NCBI GenBank assembly: GCA_021397835.1
Contig: JAJFZO010000659.1
Location: 2,294,501-2,358,500 of the forward strand
Source of the DNA: Moringa oleifera
Taxonomy: Eukaryota > Streptophyta > Magnoliopsida > Brassicales > Moringaceae
DNA length: 64,000 nucleotides
Reading direction: 5' to 3'
In this document: positions 25,253-38,199 of the stretch, piece by piece
How positions within the stretch are numbered: the stretch's first letter is position 1
Layout: every line of letters starts with the position of its first letter
Made by a program: the position numbers and the translations under genes
The notes under the pieces: generated by a model
Databases searched by the model: none
What the model was told of the DNA's origin: nothing
What the model saw: the letters and a program-made list of their open reading frames with translations, nothing else

Positions 25253-25700
25253 TCACTTTGGTTGTAAGTAAATGCTCACGTTGTTAGATCTCAACCTATC
25301 TAATAATGAGAAATAATTAGATAAAGGAGTAATTTTGTCATAAGCATAAGATTCCAGGGTATACCATTGATTATAGTAAGAGTTTAACTTATTCCACTTC
25401 ACATAAAAGTAACTCATTTTCCAACCCTTATGAAAACTCAAGATTCCCCACTCACTCTTAGTTCAAAAGATAGAAGCCTTACATGGGCTAAGATACCAAT
25501 AAAGATGCTTTCTTATGAAGTTGCGGTTCATCTTCATATAGAATAAACCAAATAAAACCTCCAAATTATCCCTCTCATACCTTAACTCTAAGCTTATACC
25601 CTAGAAAGCAGTCAAATACTGCCACTTATTTTGGGCCTACTAGGTCAGTGACATCTTTAAGTCATTATAGAAATACAAATGAAACTATGTAAAGGAAGCC
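25253..25700 (-). pseudogene. Antisense extra ORF of Tat-type element (downstream copy)
   Basis: The minus-strand reading (about 25660-25253) is QNKWQYLTAF, a stop, then LELRYERDNLEVLFGLFYMK, and further on HKGWKMSYFYVKW. The pattern is NGWR...GF...C...L.P...LF...F.M followed by KGWK.RFF.V, as in putative gypsy-type transposon ORFs (PF04195-like). It is antisense to, and downstream of, the integrase remnant, the position of the extra ORF in several Tat sublineages. It matches the type of ORF remnant at 13424-14990. Confidence 0.5.
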
Positions 25701-26049
25701 TTAACCCTGACTCTAGCGCACCTTTAAAGATACATAAATAACCACCCTAAGGTATTTATGGCTTATCGTCTAGTTGAGCTATGATTAACTCAACTTCCTT
25801 TGGATTATTATATTCAAACCTAATCTACCTAGCATGTCTTTCGCAATGTTCAAAGATATGCTCACGAGAACCATGGGATCCACTACAATCTTCTCATCCA
25901 ATCCACCCAAAACCCTAGAAACTACCTTGTCACACATAACCACTCAACGTAAAAAGAAAAATAGCTTTAAAAAAGAGAAATTCATCGAAGAAAGAAGAGG
26001 AATTGTGAAATTGATCGGTGCAAAAGCAAACAAGCAGGACTAGTAAATA

Positions 26050-28180
26050 AAACCTAAAAGTATGATTGGATTAACTGAAACAACCAAAAATAATCAAAGA
26101 TTCAAATGCAAAAGCGTAGCAACAAGTTAAAAAGAAAAAAGAAAGAGAAAAGACGATTCAAAAATGAAATGATTTTTGATTAATGCTTTCAACCTTAAGC
26201 CCTTACCCACTTTTGACATCACTGATAAAACGAGAACATCTGGCACTCCTAAATAGCCCTCCTAAATACTAATAAGTGTGAAGTTGACAAATTAAAACTT
26301 TAAATGACAACATTTTACATTCCACACCAACCGTAGCCAAAAATGACATCACTTAAATGCCTATGACTTACCCACAAGTCTTAAAAAAGAGCCTTATCAA
26401 ACCCAATATGAGAACTAGGAGCCTATCAAACCCAATATGAGAACTAAGACTTCTCATAGCTCAATCATACTTCTTGGCAAGTGTTATATCCATTATAATT
26501 ATACCACCAATTAAAAGTAGACACCTTATTAAAAGCTTACTTAATCAGGTCACTCCACATTAGCTTTTTAATAACCCAGCTTAGCATCACAATAGCTACC
26601 TTAGCTCAACTTGAACTCCCAGTAGTAAACATGCTTAGGAAACCTTAATGGTAAGCCAGCTTGGAGCACCTCAGCCTTGAAATAGCCAAAGTCCATTACA
26701 ACCAATTAGTCTCAAAATTTTGAAATGACTTGTCATAACCGCTGTTCGAGATTCTCAAATATCCTTTTTTCGATATACACAAAAATCTCCAACATAACGC
26801 TCTCATTCAGGAGTTTCCAATATTCTTAACTGATAGTCCTTTCAAATGGTCTATAAGCGTTCTATGTATCCCTTTGCTAAATTCTTAATGCTCATTTAAT
26901 TATTGAATACTAATTTTGAATGTCAAAAATATTTTTAATTTGCAGGCCGAACAACCTCACTCTTATCATATTTCAAGTTAAATGGTTTTGAGCGATAACA
27001 ATTTGCAACAATAGAGACTATTCCTTCATTCTTGATAGAAGTGGCGAGAGGGAGAGATTGTAAGGTGTAAGGCGCATGGGTGACGCAATCTATGGATCTG
27101 CCTTGGGAGTGAAGGGATTGGTCAACAATTGGGTGGTAGAACATTTGCAGATATGCTCCCTTTCTTGGATGTCAAGTTCTTTAACTACCTCTCCAAATTA
27201 AAAGAGATACAAGGAAAATGGTCTTGTTTGGAGGAAGCAAGCATGTGATGATGCATGGGACACGTATGCGGCCTGCATGTGGGTGTCGTATTTGTCAACC
27301 TCACTGCAGTATTGAATGATGGCCCTGCTTGCTTCCTCCTTGTAAATATTCAAACAAATTTAACCTGATCTCTATAAATTTACCATCTTCCAAGAAAATT
27401 AATCATGACTTTGAGCAAAAGCATGACTAATAATGAGAACATAAAGTTCATTGTTTGCTGCGTGAATGGATCAGCTGCTGTAAGAAAAGAATGACCAAAA
27501 GTAGCTTTGAAGTTAATGGAAAATCCACATCCATCAACAACGGCATTAAAGCTAGCTGCGCAAGCCTTTCTCCCCCTGATCAAGTCGTGTTCAGTTTGCT
27601 TTTCGTCTGTGGAAAGTCGTGCATCTTAACAACTTCCTGGTAATTGCAATCAATATCAAAAAGGAGAACCCATTTTCCTTACAGAACCAACATAAATTTT
27701 GAATAAGATAAAGACGTTAGTCAAGATGAATAAAAGCAACGGTGTTGAGTTTCTGGGAAGGTGCCCAAACAGCATATAGAAAAGGAGGAGAGCCAAAAAA
27801 ATTAATGAATAGAATCCAACCACTAAGATGCCCCGCGTTTACATTTAAATTGACTTTGGTTCAATACTTTTAAGGCCCACTGCATCTTTATTATTTAAAA
27901 AAAAAAACTTGGAAGATTACGTTTAATTTTATATATTAACTATGTTATATTGTAAAAATTATTTATTTTAAAATTTTTATCTTTTTAGACTTTAAATCAA
28001 ATATATTATTGTGAAAATTTTAAAACTTTTAATTCATATTTTATTAAATAAATAATAAAAATAAAAAAATTGGAGTAAATAGGATACGACGGTTGGAAAC
28101 TTGTCAATCTAGAATTATAAAAGCAATTCAATAAAAAAAAGAAAAAATGATTATAAAAGCGCATAACGTAACAAGCAGTT
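26050..28180. other. Non-coding stretch, presumed retrotransposon end then intergenic
   Basis: A 30-bp direct duplication (AGCCTTATCAAACCCAATAT / AGCCTATCAAACCCAATAT) occurs at about 26390-26450. ORFs at 26935-27144 and 27380-27643 have no recognised domain. From 27840 the sequence becomes AT-rich intergenic DNA leading to the Nudix gene. Confidence 0.4.
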
Positions 28181-28205
28181 GATTACACAGGCATGCATCC
28201 CGGGA

Positions 28206-28649
28206 AAGTCTCTCGCTCTCTCATGCTTCCTATCTCTCTCTTTATCGCCTAAACGGACTTTCTGCTTTCTACTTCTTCCTTCTCCTTTCTCTCTTTGTAA
28301 TTAATTCTATCATACCCCAAAAAGAAAGATAAGAAAATTGGGTCCTTGGCGAGTGACTAGGAAACATTAGCGACCAATTAAAGCTTTCCTCCTCGCCTCA
28401 TTAATTAATTCAAAAATGGTTCGTCTGGATTTATAACGTTCTCCGGAGCTTAGCAGCTGCACATTTGGTTACGGCTGTTGCTTCTATCGTTTCTCTCCTT
28501 TGGTATTCTTATTCTCTTTTTGTTACTTCATATAAAACTATGTATAGATTGTGTCTGCTAGATTTTCAAGTTCCATTGTATCTTTTGTTGATTGTTTTTC
28601 TCGTTTTTCTTTAACCTTCGGACAGAAGGTTATCCTGCCAAAGGAGGTC
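28206..28649 (+). promoter_or_regulatory. 5' region of the Nudix gene
   Basis: A CT-rich tract (28206-28305) of the kind found near plant transcription starts precedes the coding start. A possible 5'-UTR intron could end at GGACAG (about 28625), shortly before the ATG at 28650. No convincing TATA box was identified. Confidence 0.35.
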
Positions 28650-31050
28650 ATGTCACCCTTGTTAGCACGAACAGGACGACACCGACAACGCTATGAGAAC
28701 AACTTCCGCCTTGTGTCTGGGTATGCTCTGCCTTTTGTCTGCTTTTGCTCTTTCGCTTTCTGCATTCCTGACATGCATTATTTTCCTTGGAATTGAACTT
28801 TGCTCTATTCAGTCATTCCTTTTTCCTACCTATAATACCCATTTTTGCATTTTTGCAAATTTACTCCCAAAAATGGGTTTATAAACATTTTTGCAATGAA
28901 CTGAAGATGACATATTAGGGCTTGTATACCCTCCTTTCAGGCTAGTCATGGATGACTTGTTTGTTTAATGATGGAGGAGAAGTGCCACTGCTTCTCTACA
29001 TGATTATCCTCACATCAATGCTAAAATATGGCACTTTACCTCATATCTCCAATAATCTTGTCCTTATCATTGACTTCATATAAATAAAATTCAACTATTT
29101 GTTTGCCCTGCAGCTAGAATCAGTTATTAAATCATCAGTTGTCAGAAATTCCTTCAATAAAAGGGGCAGGATTTAGGTGATGCTTTAATGTTACTTCAAC
29201 TTTACTGGATAAACTTTAGTGCCCGCATACAGTCCCTAATATGTGATTAAGATGACAGGTTTATGAGTTATTTCTGGCTGTCTCTGGAGCCTGTGTACTG
29301 GATTCAGGTTCTGTGAAGAGCATTTGTCTCCTTTCAAATGTGTTAGATACATCAAGTACACCTTAGGATGTGGTGTGCTTTCCTCAAACTGAAATTGGAA
29401 GATCATGAAATCCGGTATCATTTTCAACTTTCAAAACATGAAAATTTGGGACAGATGGTACAATTTCTGGACGGATGTAGGATAGAACTCAATGGTTTCA
29501 TCTTTAGTATACCCCAAATTCTGGCCACATAAATAATTCATATATACAGCAAATTGTATTAAGACTCGTGTAAAAAGTTATGCTTCCTATTTTTTATGAA
29601 AAAGCCAAACAAAATTGAAGGTACTTAACAAATCTTAGCATCCAACCCTCGTACATGTGGACTGAGATTGAAGCTACAAGATACTGATAATTGGAAGCAG
29701 GCCAACTCCTTTGTTCTTTTTGTTCACTCAATATACAACTGTGAACATCAAATGATTGCCTTAACCTGCAAAGTCTTACTCATCCCATCCATTGCACAGA
29801 TGCATTCCCTATAGGCTTGTAAGGGATGATAAGGGTCACGGTGTTGACATGGAAAACAGGATAGAAGTTCTCATGATTTCTTCTCCAAATCGTCAAGACC
29901 TAGTGTTTCCCAAGGTATTTTATATTGATATCCTAAAATTACCATAGAAGCATTTCTACAGTACTAGATTGGAAATGCCATCGCATTTGCTGCCTCTATG
30001 TTTAGTTATCTTTTCTTGTCAGGGTGGTTGGGAGGATGATGAGACTGTTGCAGAGGCTGCATGTCGAGAAGCACTGGAGGAAGCAGGCATCAAAGGAACA
30101 CTGAGGGTATGTTCTGCTGTTTTCTTTATGATAGATTTGAGAGCTTACTGGCACAGTCCTAAGCACGCCATCAAATGGAGGACATTATTTACTTCAGTTT
30201 TTTCTTCTCTCAAAAATGTAATCAGATTACACAGGCATATTAGGAAATTAATTTGTAGCTGGTGATAATTTGCAGCCCTTCAAGATTGTGTTCTAATTAC
30301 TCCCTAATAGTGTGAATTTGGTACTATGGAAATCCTGGAAATTCCAGATTGTGCTCATAAGTTGTGTCTCAGAAAGCAATGAGGAATTGAAGAAATTTTG
30401 ATCTGTTTTTTGTTTACGACAATTTTCTCTTATTCCATAGGCTTGCTCTCTCTTTTTGTTCAGGAAAGTCCACTAGGAATTTGGGAGTTTAGAAGCAAGA
30501 CCAAACAGGATATCTGCACCTTGGAAGGAGGCTGCAAAGGGTACATGTTTGCATTAGAGGTCACTGAAGAACTTGACACCTGGCCTGAACAGGAAAACCG
30601 TGACAGGAAATGGGTGAGTAACTAAATAAGTTTTGTACGCTAGATCTGCAGAAAAATTATGTAAATGGGAGTATCCTACTTCCTGTGGATGCACATAGTT
30701 GGGTTTCTGATATTTTCTTAACCCAATTCTGCATCAATGTTACTGCAAAAGTTTGATTCTTTAAGAATACTAATTTACATATGCAGCTAACCATAAAAGA
30801 AGCTTTTGATCTCTGCCGATATGAATGGATGCATAGAGCGCTGGAGGTTTTTCTCAGAGTTATGGCAGAAGATGCTAAACTTGAAATAAGAGAAGAGAAG
30901 GTTTCCATGCCAGTGTCAGATTTGGCAGAGTGTCAAGTTATGCCTCCAAAAAGCTGCATAGCGCCTTCCAATAGCCCACAGTATGAGTGGCATAAGCACA
31001 TTCTCCTGGCGGATTCCTCTCAAGGGATGGCCATTGACTTGACATATTGA
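28650..31050 (+). CDS. NUDT13: Nudix hydrolase, NUDT12/13-like (diphosphoinositol polyphosphate / diadenosine polyphosphate type)
   Basis: Five exons: 28650-28720, 29800-29914, 30023-30106, 30464-30613 and 30787-31050, all with GT-AG introns and phases that join cleanly (227 aa). The N-terminus MSPLLARTGRHRQRYENNFR leads to CIPYRLV. The Nudix box begins GGWEDDETVAEAACREALEE and continues AGI, matching GX5EX7REUXEEXGU exactly, so all metal-binding Glu are present. GGCKGYMFALEV, WPEQENRDRKW and CRYEWMHRALEVFL are diagnostic of the plant NUDT4/12/13/16/18/21 clade. NUDT13 in Arabidopsis is mitochondrial and acts on long dinucleoside polyphosphates. Homologues hydrolyse diphosphoinositol phosphates. 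The substrate here is inferred from family; which paralogue it is (12 or 13) is less certain. The C-terminal tail of about 60 residues is not conserved. Confidence 0.93.
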
Positions 31051-34000
31051 TGCCTTGTCTTGCCTTGCCTTGCTGCTCTCTGTCTCCTTACAGTGTTTTA
31101 ATAGGTTATTGTTTAACTTTCTGCTGTCTGTCTCCTTCAGATCTGAATGGAACAGATTCTGAAGAAAAACACTGGTTTTACGAACTCTGTTTTAGAATGT
31201 TCAGTTAAATGGTCTCCACTTCATCTCTAATGATTGTAAAAAATGAAAAAGTCACCATCATTATTGCAAGTTCTAAACTGTTCATGAAGCAATGTGGTAT
31301 CATATGGCTCATTTAAGCTCTTAAATGTCCCAGCAACAAATGATCACTTGTATTGCACCAATGCTATTTCTCTGGAGAATTGTCGGGGGTTGAGCATACC
31401 AAGATGCAATTTTTTTGCCTTAGTAAACTAGCTTTGTTCCAATTTTGCCTGAAATCTTGACTTGATGAAGCATGACCTTCTTACATACGAGCACTATGCT
31501 TGATACTCTGATCAGGAAGCCAGGGAACACAAGGTCCCTGGGAGACTAAGTAGACTTGGATTCAAATTTAACTGAGGAACTTTTTGACCATATCATTGTC
31601 TGGTTGAGTGACTATGCCACGTACTATTTTCCATGGTCATGGAAGCTATTGTAGAGCAAGCATCCTTTTCATTTTCAATCACTAACCACTCGATTGAACA
31701 AGTTCATCAAGAAATAATTGCAGTTTGTAGCTACTATGACATGTAAGAGCAAATTCCGGAAAACATGTTTTGATATGCTTTGCTGTAGTGCAAGACACAA
31801 GGTGAGCACTACTGCTTAACAAAAGGATAGGTTAGACTTACTACATGCATCCATTGAAGATCATCTGCAGAAGAAGAAGCACCAAGACAGTCCTACCAGA
31901 TTCCCGGAAAAGGCATGTCAATCACGTGCACTAAAGACACATTCCGATCCCTTAAAACAACTTTAACTCATGTAGAAGCATGATTTCATTTTTTTGGGAC
32001 TTTGAATCTCTTTTCAGGTATTTTGACTCTTACATATTTTGAGCCCAACTGAGCAATCCCTGAGGGAAAAATCCTGCTTGTGTGTTGCCATTTGGAGGGC
32101 ATAGTCCATCACTTTTGGTTGCCGACCTTGCCGTGATAACTTAAGCTTGAAAATCCAAAGAGGCACATGGGTTAACTTGAACTTTCGATTATTCTGTAAG
32201 CACTGATTGTATTGAAAGTGACATTGTTTCATTTGGGTTGCACACATCAGATGCAACCACGAGTAATATAAGTGCTGCATACTTTGCCTGCACATGCAAA
32301 AGAAGGAATTTCATGTTTGAAGAAACCCCACAATCAAACATAGCTTCATGTTCTTAGGGGTTTGGTCTTCCTAGGTATACCTCTTTCTAATTCTATCTTT
32401 AGCATATATTTCTTTTTTCTGCAATTTAGGCTACATGACCAATTTTAAATTAATTGCATAACAAAGTTTCTATTTTGCAGTGCTTTTTCTTTTCTCCCTG
32501 TTTTCTTACTTTTGAAAGGTGGATTTAAGCTTTTCAGGTTTACAAATTTGTCATTTCATGTTCATGTTGAGCTGACAGTCATCTAGTCAATTTTCAGAAT
32601 GGTGAGTTCATAACAGGAGAGCTTCATCCTATGAGTACCCAAACACATTAATTTAAAAAAGGGAACCGCTGACATAGAAATTAGCAGCGGTGGAAGAAGA
32701 CAAAAGGGTCTCAGTAATCACACACAAATCTATAAGAAAAGGACAGTATCAGCCCCTCAAGCCAAATCCCAATGGAACTTTCACTTATCCTTTTCCCCAG
32801 CTCGGTGAGCTTCAATTGGTAAAGGAAAAAATAATTGACAATATTTGGTGTCTCTTTGAAGGCTGTGTAGAATTTTTGACCCACTGCCCTTGGGTGGATC
32901 ACTGGATGGCAGCATCTATGTGACTCATATCAAACATTCCCTAAATTTGGGGTTCTTTTCTTGTTTCATCTCATGTTGATATAATATATAATGTAATTAG
33001 TCCATTTTTTTAGAGGTAAAGTTGCATCTAATAATCTTGTTTAATTGAGAAGGTATTGTACATATAACTCATGAAAAGGAGTGTTCTCTTGCATGTTTTA
33101 TCCTGATCGGTCAAAGTAAGTTGGATGTTGATGTAAGACAGCCTAGTTACCATTAATAATGGTAGAACCTAAATTAATGAACCTCTTATTATGGGACATT
33201 TGGTCAAAATTAACCCAATTTGCTCTCCATGATTAAGTTATGCCTACCCATTGTTTTGTTCAAGAAAAAAAACAAGGGCATCCCTATGTGTATCTCCCAC
33301 ATGCCACCCAACAAGACTTTCCTTCATGATCTCTTAATCCCTAGATCATAAAAGGGATTGCTTCAAATTTTGGGAAAAGAGCAGTGCATATCAGGGAGTG
33401 GAACTTATGATTGATTTTCTGGCTGAAATTGGGTGCACATGGCTGAGCAATCATATTCCTTAAACACCCACTTTAAAAGTCCTTAATTTAATAACTTGAC
33501 ACTGGAAACATCTACTTAATTACAACCTTTTTTCCAATTGTAAGACTTTCATGATAGCAGAAAACACAAGATATTGATGAGTCCAAAAGGAGGAGTTTTT
33601 TTATCAGCAATACTTTGGCTGAAACAATCTACTAATGGATATCGATCAGCTTCATGATCCCCTTCAAAGAAATCTGGATTTTGCAGAAAAAACAAACCAA
33701 AACAAAAAAGAAGCAACAGATAATGAAAAGGGCATTTAGATCCTCTGACAAGAGAGAGGGGGAATGTATGTGGCTCAATATCAAGAAATCATTAACTGCA
33801 AAAGCTTGTCTAATCACAGTTCTTATTTGCATAATGATCTATCACATATCTAAGGGGTCAGGAAATTTTTATATTTTAATCACACCCTGATTTCTTATCC
33901 ACTGCAAGAGAATATAAGAAACAAAAGCTTTACAATATCCAAAGAAAACCTAATTAATTTTTACCCTCTTGAAAGATACTGCCTCAATCTGTAGGGACAA

Positions 34001-34555
34001 ACGAGCAATTTAAGCAAAAAGGACCAAACTTTAAAGTTAACCAAAGTGAATATACTTATTTTTATCTTACGGTAATCATGACATCTTTTTAATCTTCTTT
34101 GCTCAGTTAGTAAACTATATGGTTTAACGGTACTTGTAATTATAATAAGATGATGGGATGGGACCTAATTAACTATGGCAAAGGCATGGAACTCCTCCCA
34201 TCTGCGCTGATGATGATTGGAATATTGTGAAGTTAAGCCTTTTGTTTGGATTGAATAAGAGAGAGTTCATTAATTGTCTATATATGATTAGCTTCGCATT
34301 CATGCATATACTCCATGATTTGAAGGATCCATCACATGCATCAACTTTTGGACTGTGTACTTATGATAATCAGAAACCAACATTTTATGGGGAAGTAGTT
34401 GTTAATTGGGAATCATGACACAATGGTATCTGAGAGAACATGCTAATCATGGCTACTAGGGTTTGTAATCTTGCCAACCCATTTGTTTTTTCTTCAAGCC
34501 TTCTTTATCTGCTTTTTTCTACACCTTTCCCATCTTCTCAAACTCATTTCTTACC
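31051..34555. other. Intergenic, no supported gene
   Basis: The first 200 bp are the 3' UTR of the Nudix gene. ORFs at 32014-32295 (minus) and 32690-32923 (plus) show no recognised domain, start context or neighbouring exons. No transposon signature was seen. Confidence 0.4.
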
Positions 34556-34606
34556 TTTTTTTTTTTTTTTTGGGGGGGCGGGGGGGGGGGGGGGGGGGGA
34601 GGGGGG
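34556..34606. repeat. T16 followed by a G tract
   Basis: Sixteen T (34556-34571) are directly followed by 35 bases that are all G except one C (34579) and one A (34600), then an AG run. ORFs crossing it (Gly-rich) are artefacts. On the G-rich strand the tract could form a quadruplex. Confidence 0.95.
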
Positions 34607-35180
34607 AGAGAGAGAAATAAAGTCAAGAGACTCCTTCCAGTTTGGCTTTTCAAGTTAATTCATCAACTTGGTGAGCTGGATTTCTGACCATCACACCCAT
34701 GTAACTGCACTTAATCAATGTACAAATTAACACACCTAGCCACACATTTATAGAGAGAAAAGAAGAATGACAGTCCTGCATGAAGTTCTGTGGCTTGGTG
34801 TTCATTGATTTCAGACAGTATTAATGACTCTGTTGACGACAACGAGAAAGTAGGATCGGCATTTTTGTGCTTCTTTGACCCTTTGGAAATTAGAGAAAAA
34901 TGGTGTTGCATAAACAACAAAAGATGAGACAGTTTCAGCTATGATTTTCTTTTTAATTTATTCTTATTATACGAAAACAAAAGACTTAACAAATTTAAAA
35001 TTATTTTCCTTCATCCGGCAATGTGTCGCGGAAAGATGGAAAGAATTCAAAGGTGTACAGGATATCATCTGAGAAAGTAAAGGACAGATAAGGAAATTAG
35101 GAGATTTCTACCGCCAATAAGCAAAAAAGAGCAAAGGTCACCATGGACAAGCTCCCTGTTATATGTGTGTTTTGTGCGTG

Positions 35181-35187
35181 TATATAA
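35181..35187 (+). promoter_or_regulatory. TATA box of the LEP-like gene
   Basis: TATATAA lies 179 bp before the ATG, implying a transcription start near 35215 and a 5' UTR of about 150 bp. The UTR is CT-rich (about 35235-35300). Confidence 0.6.
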
Positions 35188-35365
35188 TGCACTCACATAG
35201 CATGCAAGAGCAAAATGTGAGACGCACGACACTCAACTCTTTTCATTGCCTTTTCTAATCAAATTTCTTGCTACCCACCTGCCTCTACTCTCCCTCCATA
35301 CTTAGGATTAACTTCTTTCTCAGCAATAAAATCAAATCTGTCAGATCATCTTTGTTGAGATCACG

Positions 35366-36169
35366 ATGAATGCATCCACGCCCACGAAGAGCAAAAAGAA
35401 GCAAGCGCAAGCGCAGGAGGCAACAGGAGGAGGAAGATTTCTGGGAGTGAGAAGGAGGCCATGGGGAAGATACGCAGCAGAGATAAGAGACCCTTCCACC
35501 AAGGAAAGACATTGGCTGGGCACCTTTGATACCGCTGAGGAAGCCGCCTTGGCCTACGACAGGGCCGCCCGCTCCATGCGCGGCGCTCGCGCCCGCACAA
35601 ACTTTGTCTATTCTGACATGCCTCCTGGCTCTTCTGTCACCTCCATCATCTCCCCCGACGAGCAAACCCACCATCAGAACATCACTTCCCTCTTTGTCGA
35701 CCCTCCTTCTCGACCCAGCCCCATTGACCAGTCAGCGATATTTAGTCAGTACCCGAGTGGGTTCCCTGGAATGACCTCTGATGCGTCAGGAGGCATTTGG
35801 GGTTCTTCAAGCAGTTCATATCATCATCATTATCGACAACAACAAGAAGAACAGCCTGCGGTTGAAAAGAACAATGTGGTTTCCTACAACGAGCTGCCTC
35901 CGTTTCCTTCAGATATGTCAGGGGGGTTTTCAGGTTATAACGAGGCGGTAAGCAGTGAAGGTGGTTGGAGCGAGAGCAGCAGTATGATTGGGTTGACGGA
36001 GCAGACGGCCACACTCACAAGCGGGCTCGAGACGATGGCTACAACAGACTCCTACTTTGACTTCGATTCGACCCAGTACGTGCATAGCCCTCTGTTCAGC
36101 AGGATGCCACCGGTTTCCGATGCGGGTCCAGACGGTTTTGATCTCGGTTCTTCCTCTTATTTTTTCTAA
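35366..36169 (+). CDS. LEP: AP2/ERF transcription factor, LEAFY PETIOLE (LEP) type
   Basis: A single-exon gene of 267 aa. One AP2/ERF DNA-binding domain covers about residues 24-81: [20 protein letters not shown], then [20 protein letters not shown] and ARTNFVY. The Ala and Asp that mark ERF (rather than DREB) proteins are present ([18 protein letters not shown]). A basic KSKKK stretch at residues 8-12 can serve as a nuclear signal. After the domain come [17 protein letters not shown] and, at the C-terminus, [15 protein letters not shown], both shared with Arabidopsis LEP, which regulates leaf petiole/blade development and cell division. The middle is a low-complexity Ser/His/Gln segment. The coding region is GC-rich compared with its surroundings, as usual for intronless ERF genes. 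It is intact; ORFs on the other strand are shadows. Confidence 0.94.
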   Translation: MNASTPTKSKKKQAQAQEATGGGRFLGVRRRPWGRYAAEIRDPSTKERHWLGTFDTAEEAALAYDRAARSMRGARARTNFVYSDMPPGSSVTSIISPDEQTHHQNITSLFVDPPSRPSPIDQSAIFSQYPSGFPGMTSDASGGIWGSSSSSYHHHYRQQQEEQPAVEKNNVVSYNELPPFPSDMSGGFSGYNEAVSSEGGWSESSSMIGLTEQTATLTSGLETMATTDSYFDFDSTQYVHSPLFSRMPPVSDAGPDGFDLGSSSYFF

Positions 36170-38199
36170 TTGCATTTCTCTCTCTATATATATATACATA
36201 AATTAAGTTTCAGGAGTGTCTCCTTCTGTTTCATGTTGTTTTGTTTTGTTGTTTGGGTTTGCTGTGAAGAAACTGGGACCTAGTCGGTGGAAACTGGGTA
36301 ACGTTTTTTCACGTGTAGAACGGAATGAATGGAGATAGATGGGGTTTGCAATGTATACATTCTACATTAAATAGGTAGGGTTGTTTCACATTTAGCAAAG
36401 CGCAGGGCCAGCCCTCGGTCTATGAACCGAAGTGACTGCTTTGCCTCGTCTTAGTTGCAATATTTGACAATTAACCTTTCTTGTGTGACCATGAAGTACC
36501 TGAAAGAGACAGACTTGTTGTCCTTTTTTTTGTTTAAGAGAGGAGTTTCGTCACTTCGTTTTGTCTTTTATATACCCACGAGAAAAACCATTTAGTCCCT
36601 TTTTTTTTTTTTTTTTGTCTGCTAACTGGAGCTACTCCAAACCAATCAGGTCTGTTTTCTTAACTCTTTGCCTGCTCCCCGGTAGAATGCCACTGGCCTG
36701 GCCCATCCGTTTCCCTAGCTGATGTGTTTGCCGATTAACAAGGAATAGTTACCAATCCAATGGGCCTCCATTTGAGTTCATTTGCGCATTGCTCCAATTT
36801 GACAAACTAAACCTGACAGCCCTAAAACTCCACTTAAATTCAACTTAACACTGTTATATAACATTATAATGAATAGTTTACTTATGAGATATGCTTACAA
36901 ATTAAATATAAAAGATAACCAAATTAGTAATATACCTACCCTTCATTTTGCTAAACTTCTTCTTCTTCTTCTTCAGTTTGTTCTTTGTCAAACTTATTTT
37001 CCATATGAAATACAACTTTGTAGGAATTTTATTGGATAAAAGCGGACAGAAAACAAACTTGTTCAAACTCGAGTAGGAATTTATATGGGAACTATCTTCC
37101 ACGTGAACTAATATGAAAATAACCAAATTAGTAATTTTGTTTTTTCAAATATTTTTTAAAAAATGGACAAAAATACTATTAAAACAACAAAATTTTTTAC
37201 TTATCTTAATGATCTTAAAATCGTCGTTTTAACTAGTGACATTAAAGATCTTGATAAAAATATGACGATCAAAAAAAAATATTATCTAAATTATCTTTTC
37301 TTAACAATCGCTAGACATTTTAAATTATAATTGTCAAAGATCATCATCTAATTTTTTTATTAAATTAAATAAAAATTTAAAAATCTATCCTTTTTTTATT
37401 GATTTTATTAGAATTGATAAAAATATATTATAGTTTTAATTTATTTATTTATTTTTAAAATTAAATAATTAAACTTTTAAAAAATATATGTTTAAGATAC
37501 AATGTCGGTTCTTTGATATGCATCAACATTCATCACTTTCTCAACTTTTTTAAATTTTAATTTATTTAAATTTTAAATTATATATTATTTATTTAAAACA
37601 TCAATTTTTTAATTGAATCCACAATTAATTGAATGCATTAATAATTTTTAAATATTTTTATGACAATTTTTTTTATACTTCAATTTGCATACAAAGAATT
37701 ACACTTTAATATGATTCAACACTTTCATCATTTTTTCAATATTTTCAAACCACACTCTAATTTGCAATAATATTTTCATCACTTCCCTCAATAATAATAC
37801 ATCAAACTACACTCCAATATGCATCAACATTCATCACTTTCTCAACATTACGACAATAATGCATTAAGCAAATTTGCACTATCAATTTAAATATTATATT
37901 CTTTCAACAGTACCAAAAAATTTTTATACGAAATATTCGTTGAAAGCAACTAAATGATCATTCCAACTTTTATATTAAAAGTGCTATGTACAATATGTAT
38001 TAATTGTTCAAATATATATATATATATATATATATATAAGGCGTACACAAAATAAAATTTTTACCTTTTTATTGAATTCCTCAAGAAACTCAATGTGCAC
38101 TTGAAAAAAAAAATTTCTCCAACTTTTTATCTCAAATTCAAAGTATGTGATTTTATACATCAATTGCATTTATAAAATATATATATATATATAAACACA
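36170..38199. other. 3' UTR then AT-rich intergenic DNA
   Basis: The LEP-like 3' UTR probably ends within about 300 bp. A T17 tract lies at about 36601-36617. A (TA)n tract lies at about 38014-38038. No gene is seen. Confidence 0.45.
37515..37846 (+). repeat. Direct repeat of about 30 bp
   Basis: ATATGCATCAACATTCATCA followed by CTTTCTCAAC occurs at about 37516-37545 and again at 37817-37846. Between the copies are weaker matches such as TTCAACACTTTCATCA, suggesting a decayed minisatellite. Confidence 0.7.

Noticed and set aside
27380..27643. Opposed ORFs on both strands
   Set aside because: No domain in either frame and no neighbouring exons.
32014..32295. 93-aa minus-strand ORF
   Set aside because: No recognised family, no splice or promoter support; could be a relic, but not supportable.
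34440..34658. ORF crossing the T/G tract
   Set aside because: Its Phe and Gly runs come from the homopolymers; no domain or conserved flanks.
35285..35674. Minus-strand 129-aa ORF
   Set aside because: Shadow of the GC-rich ERF coding region.
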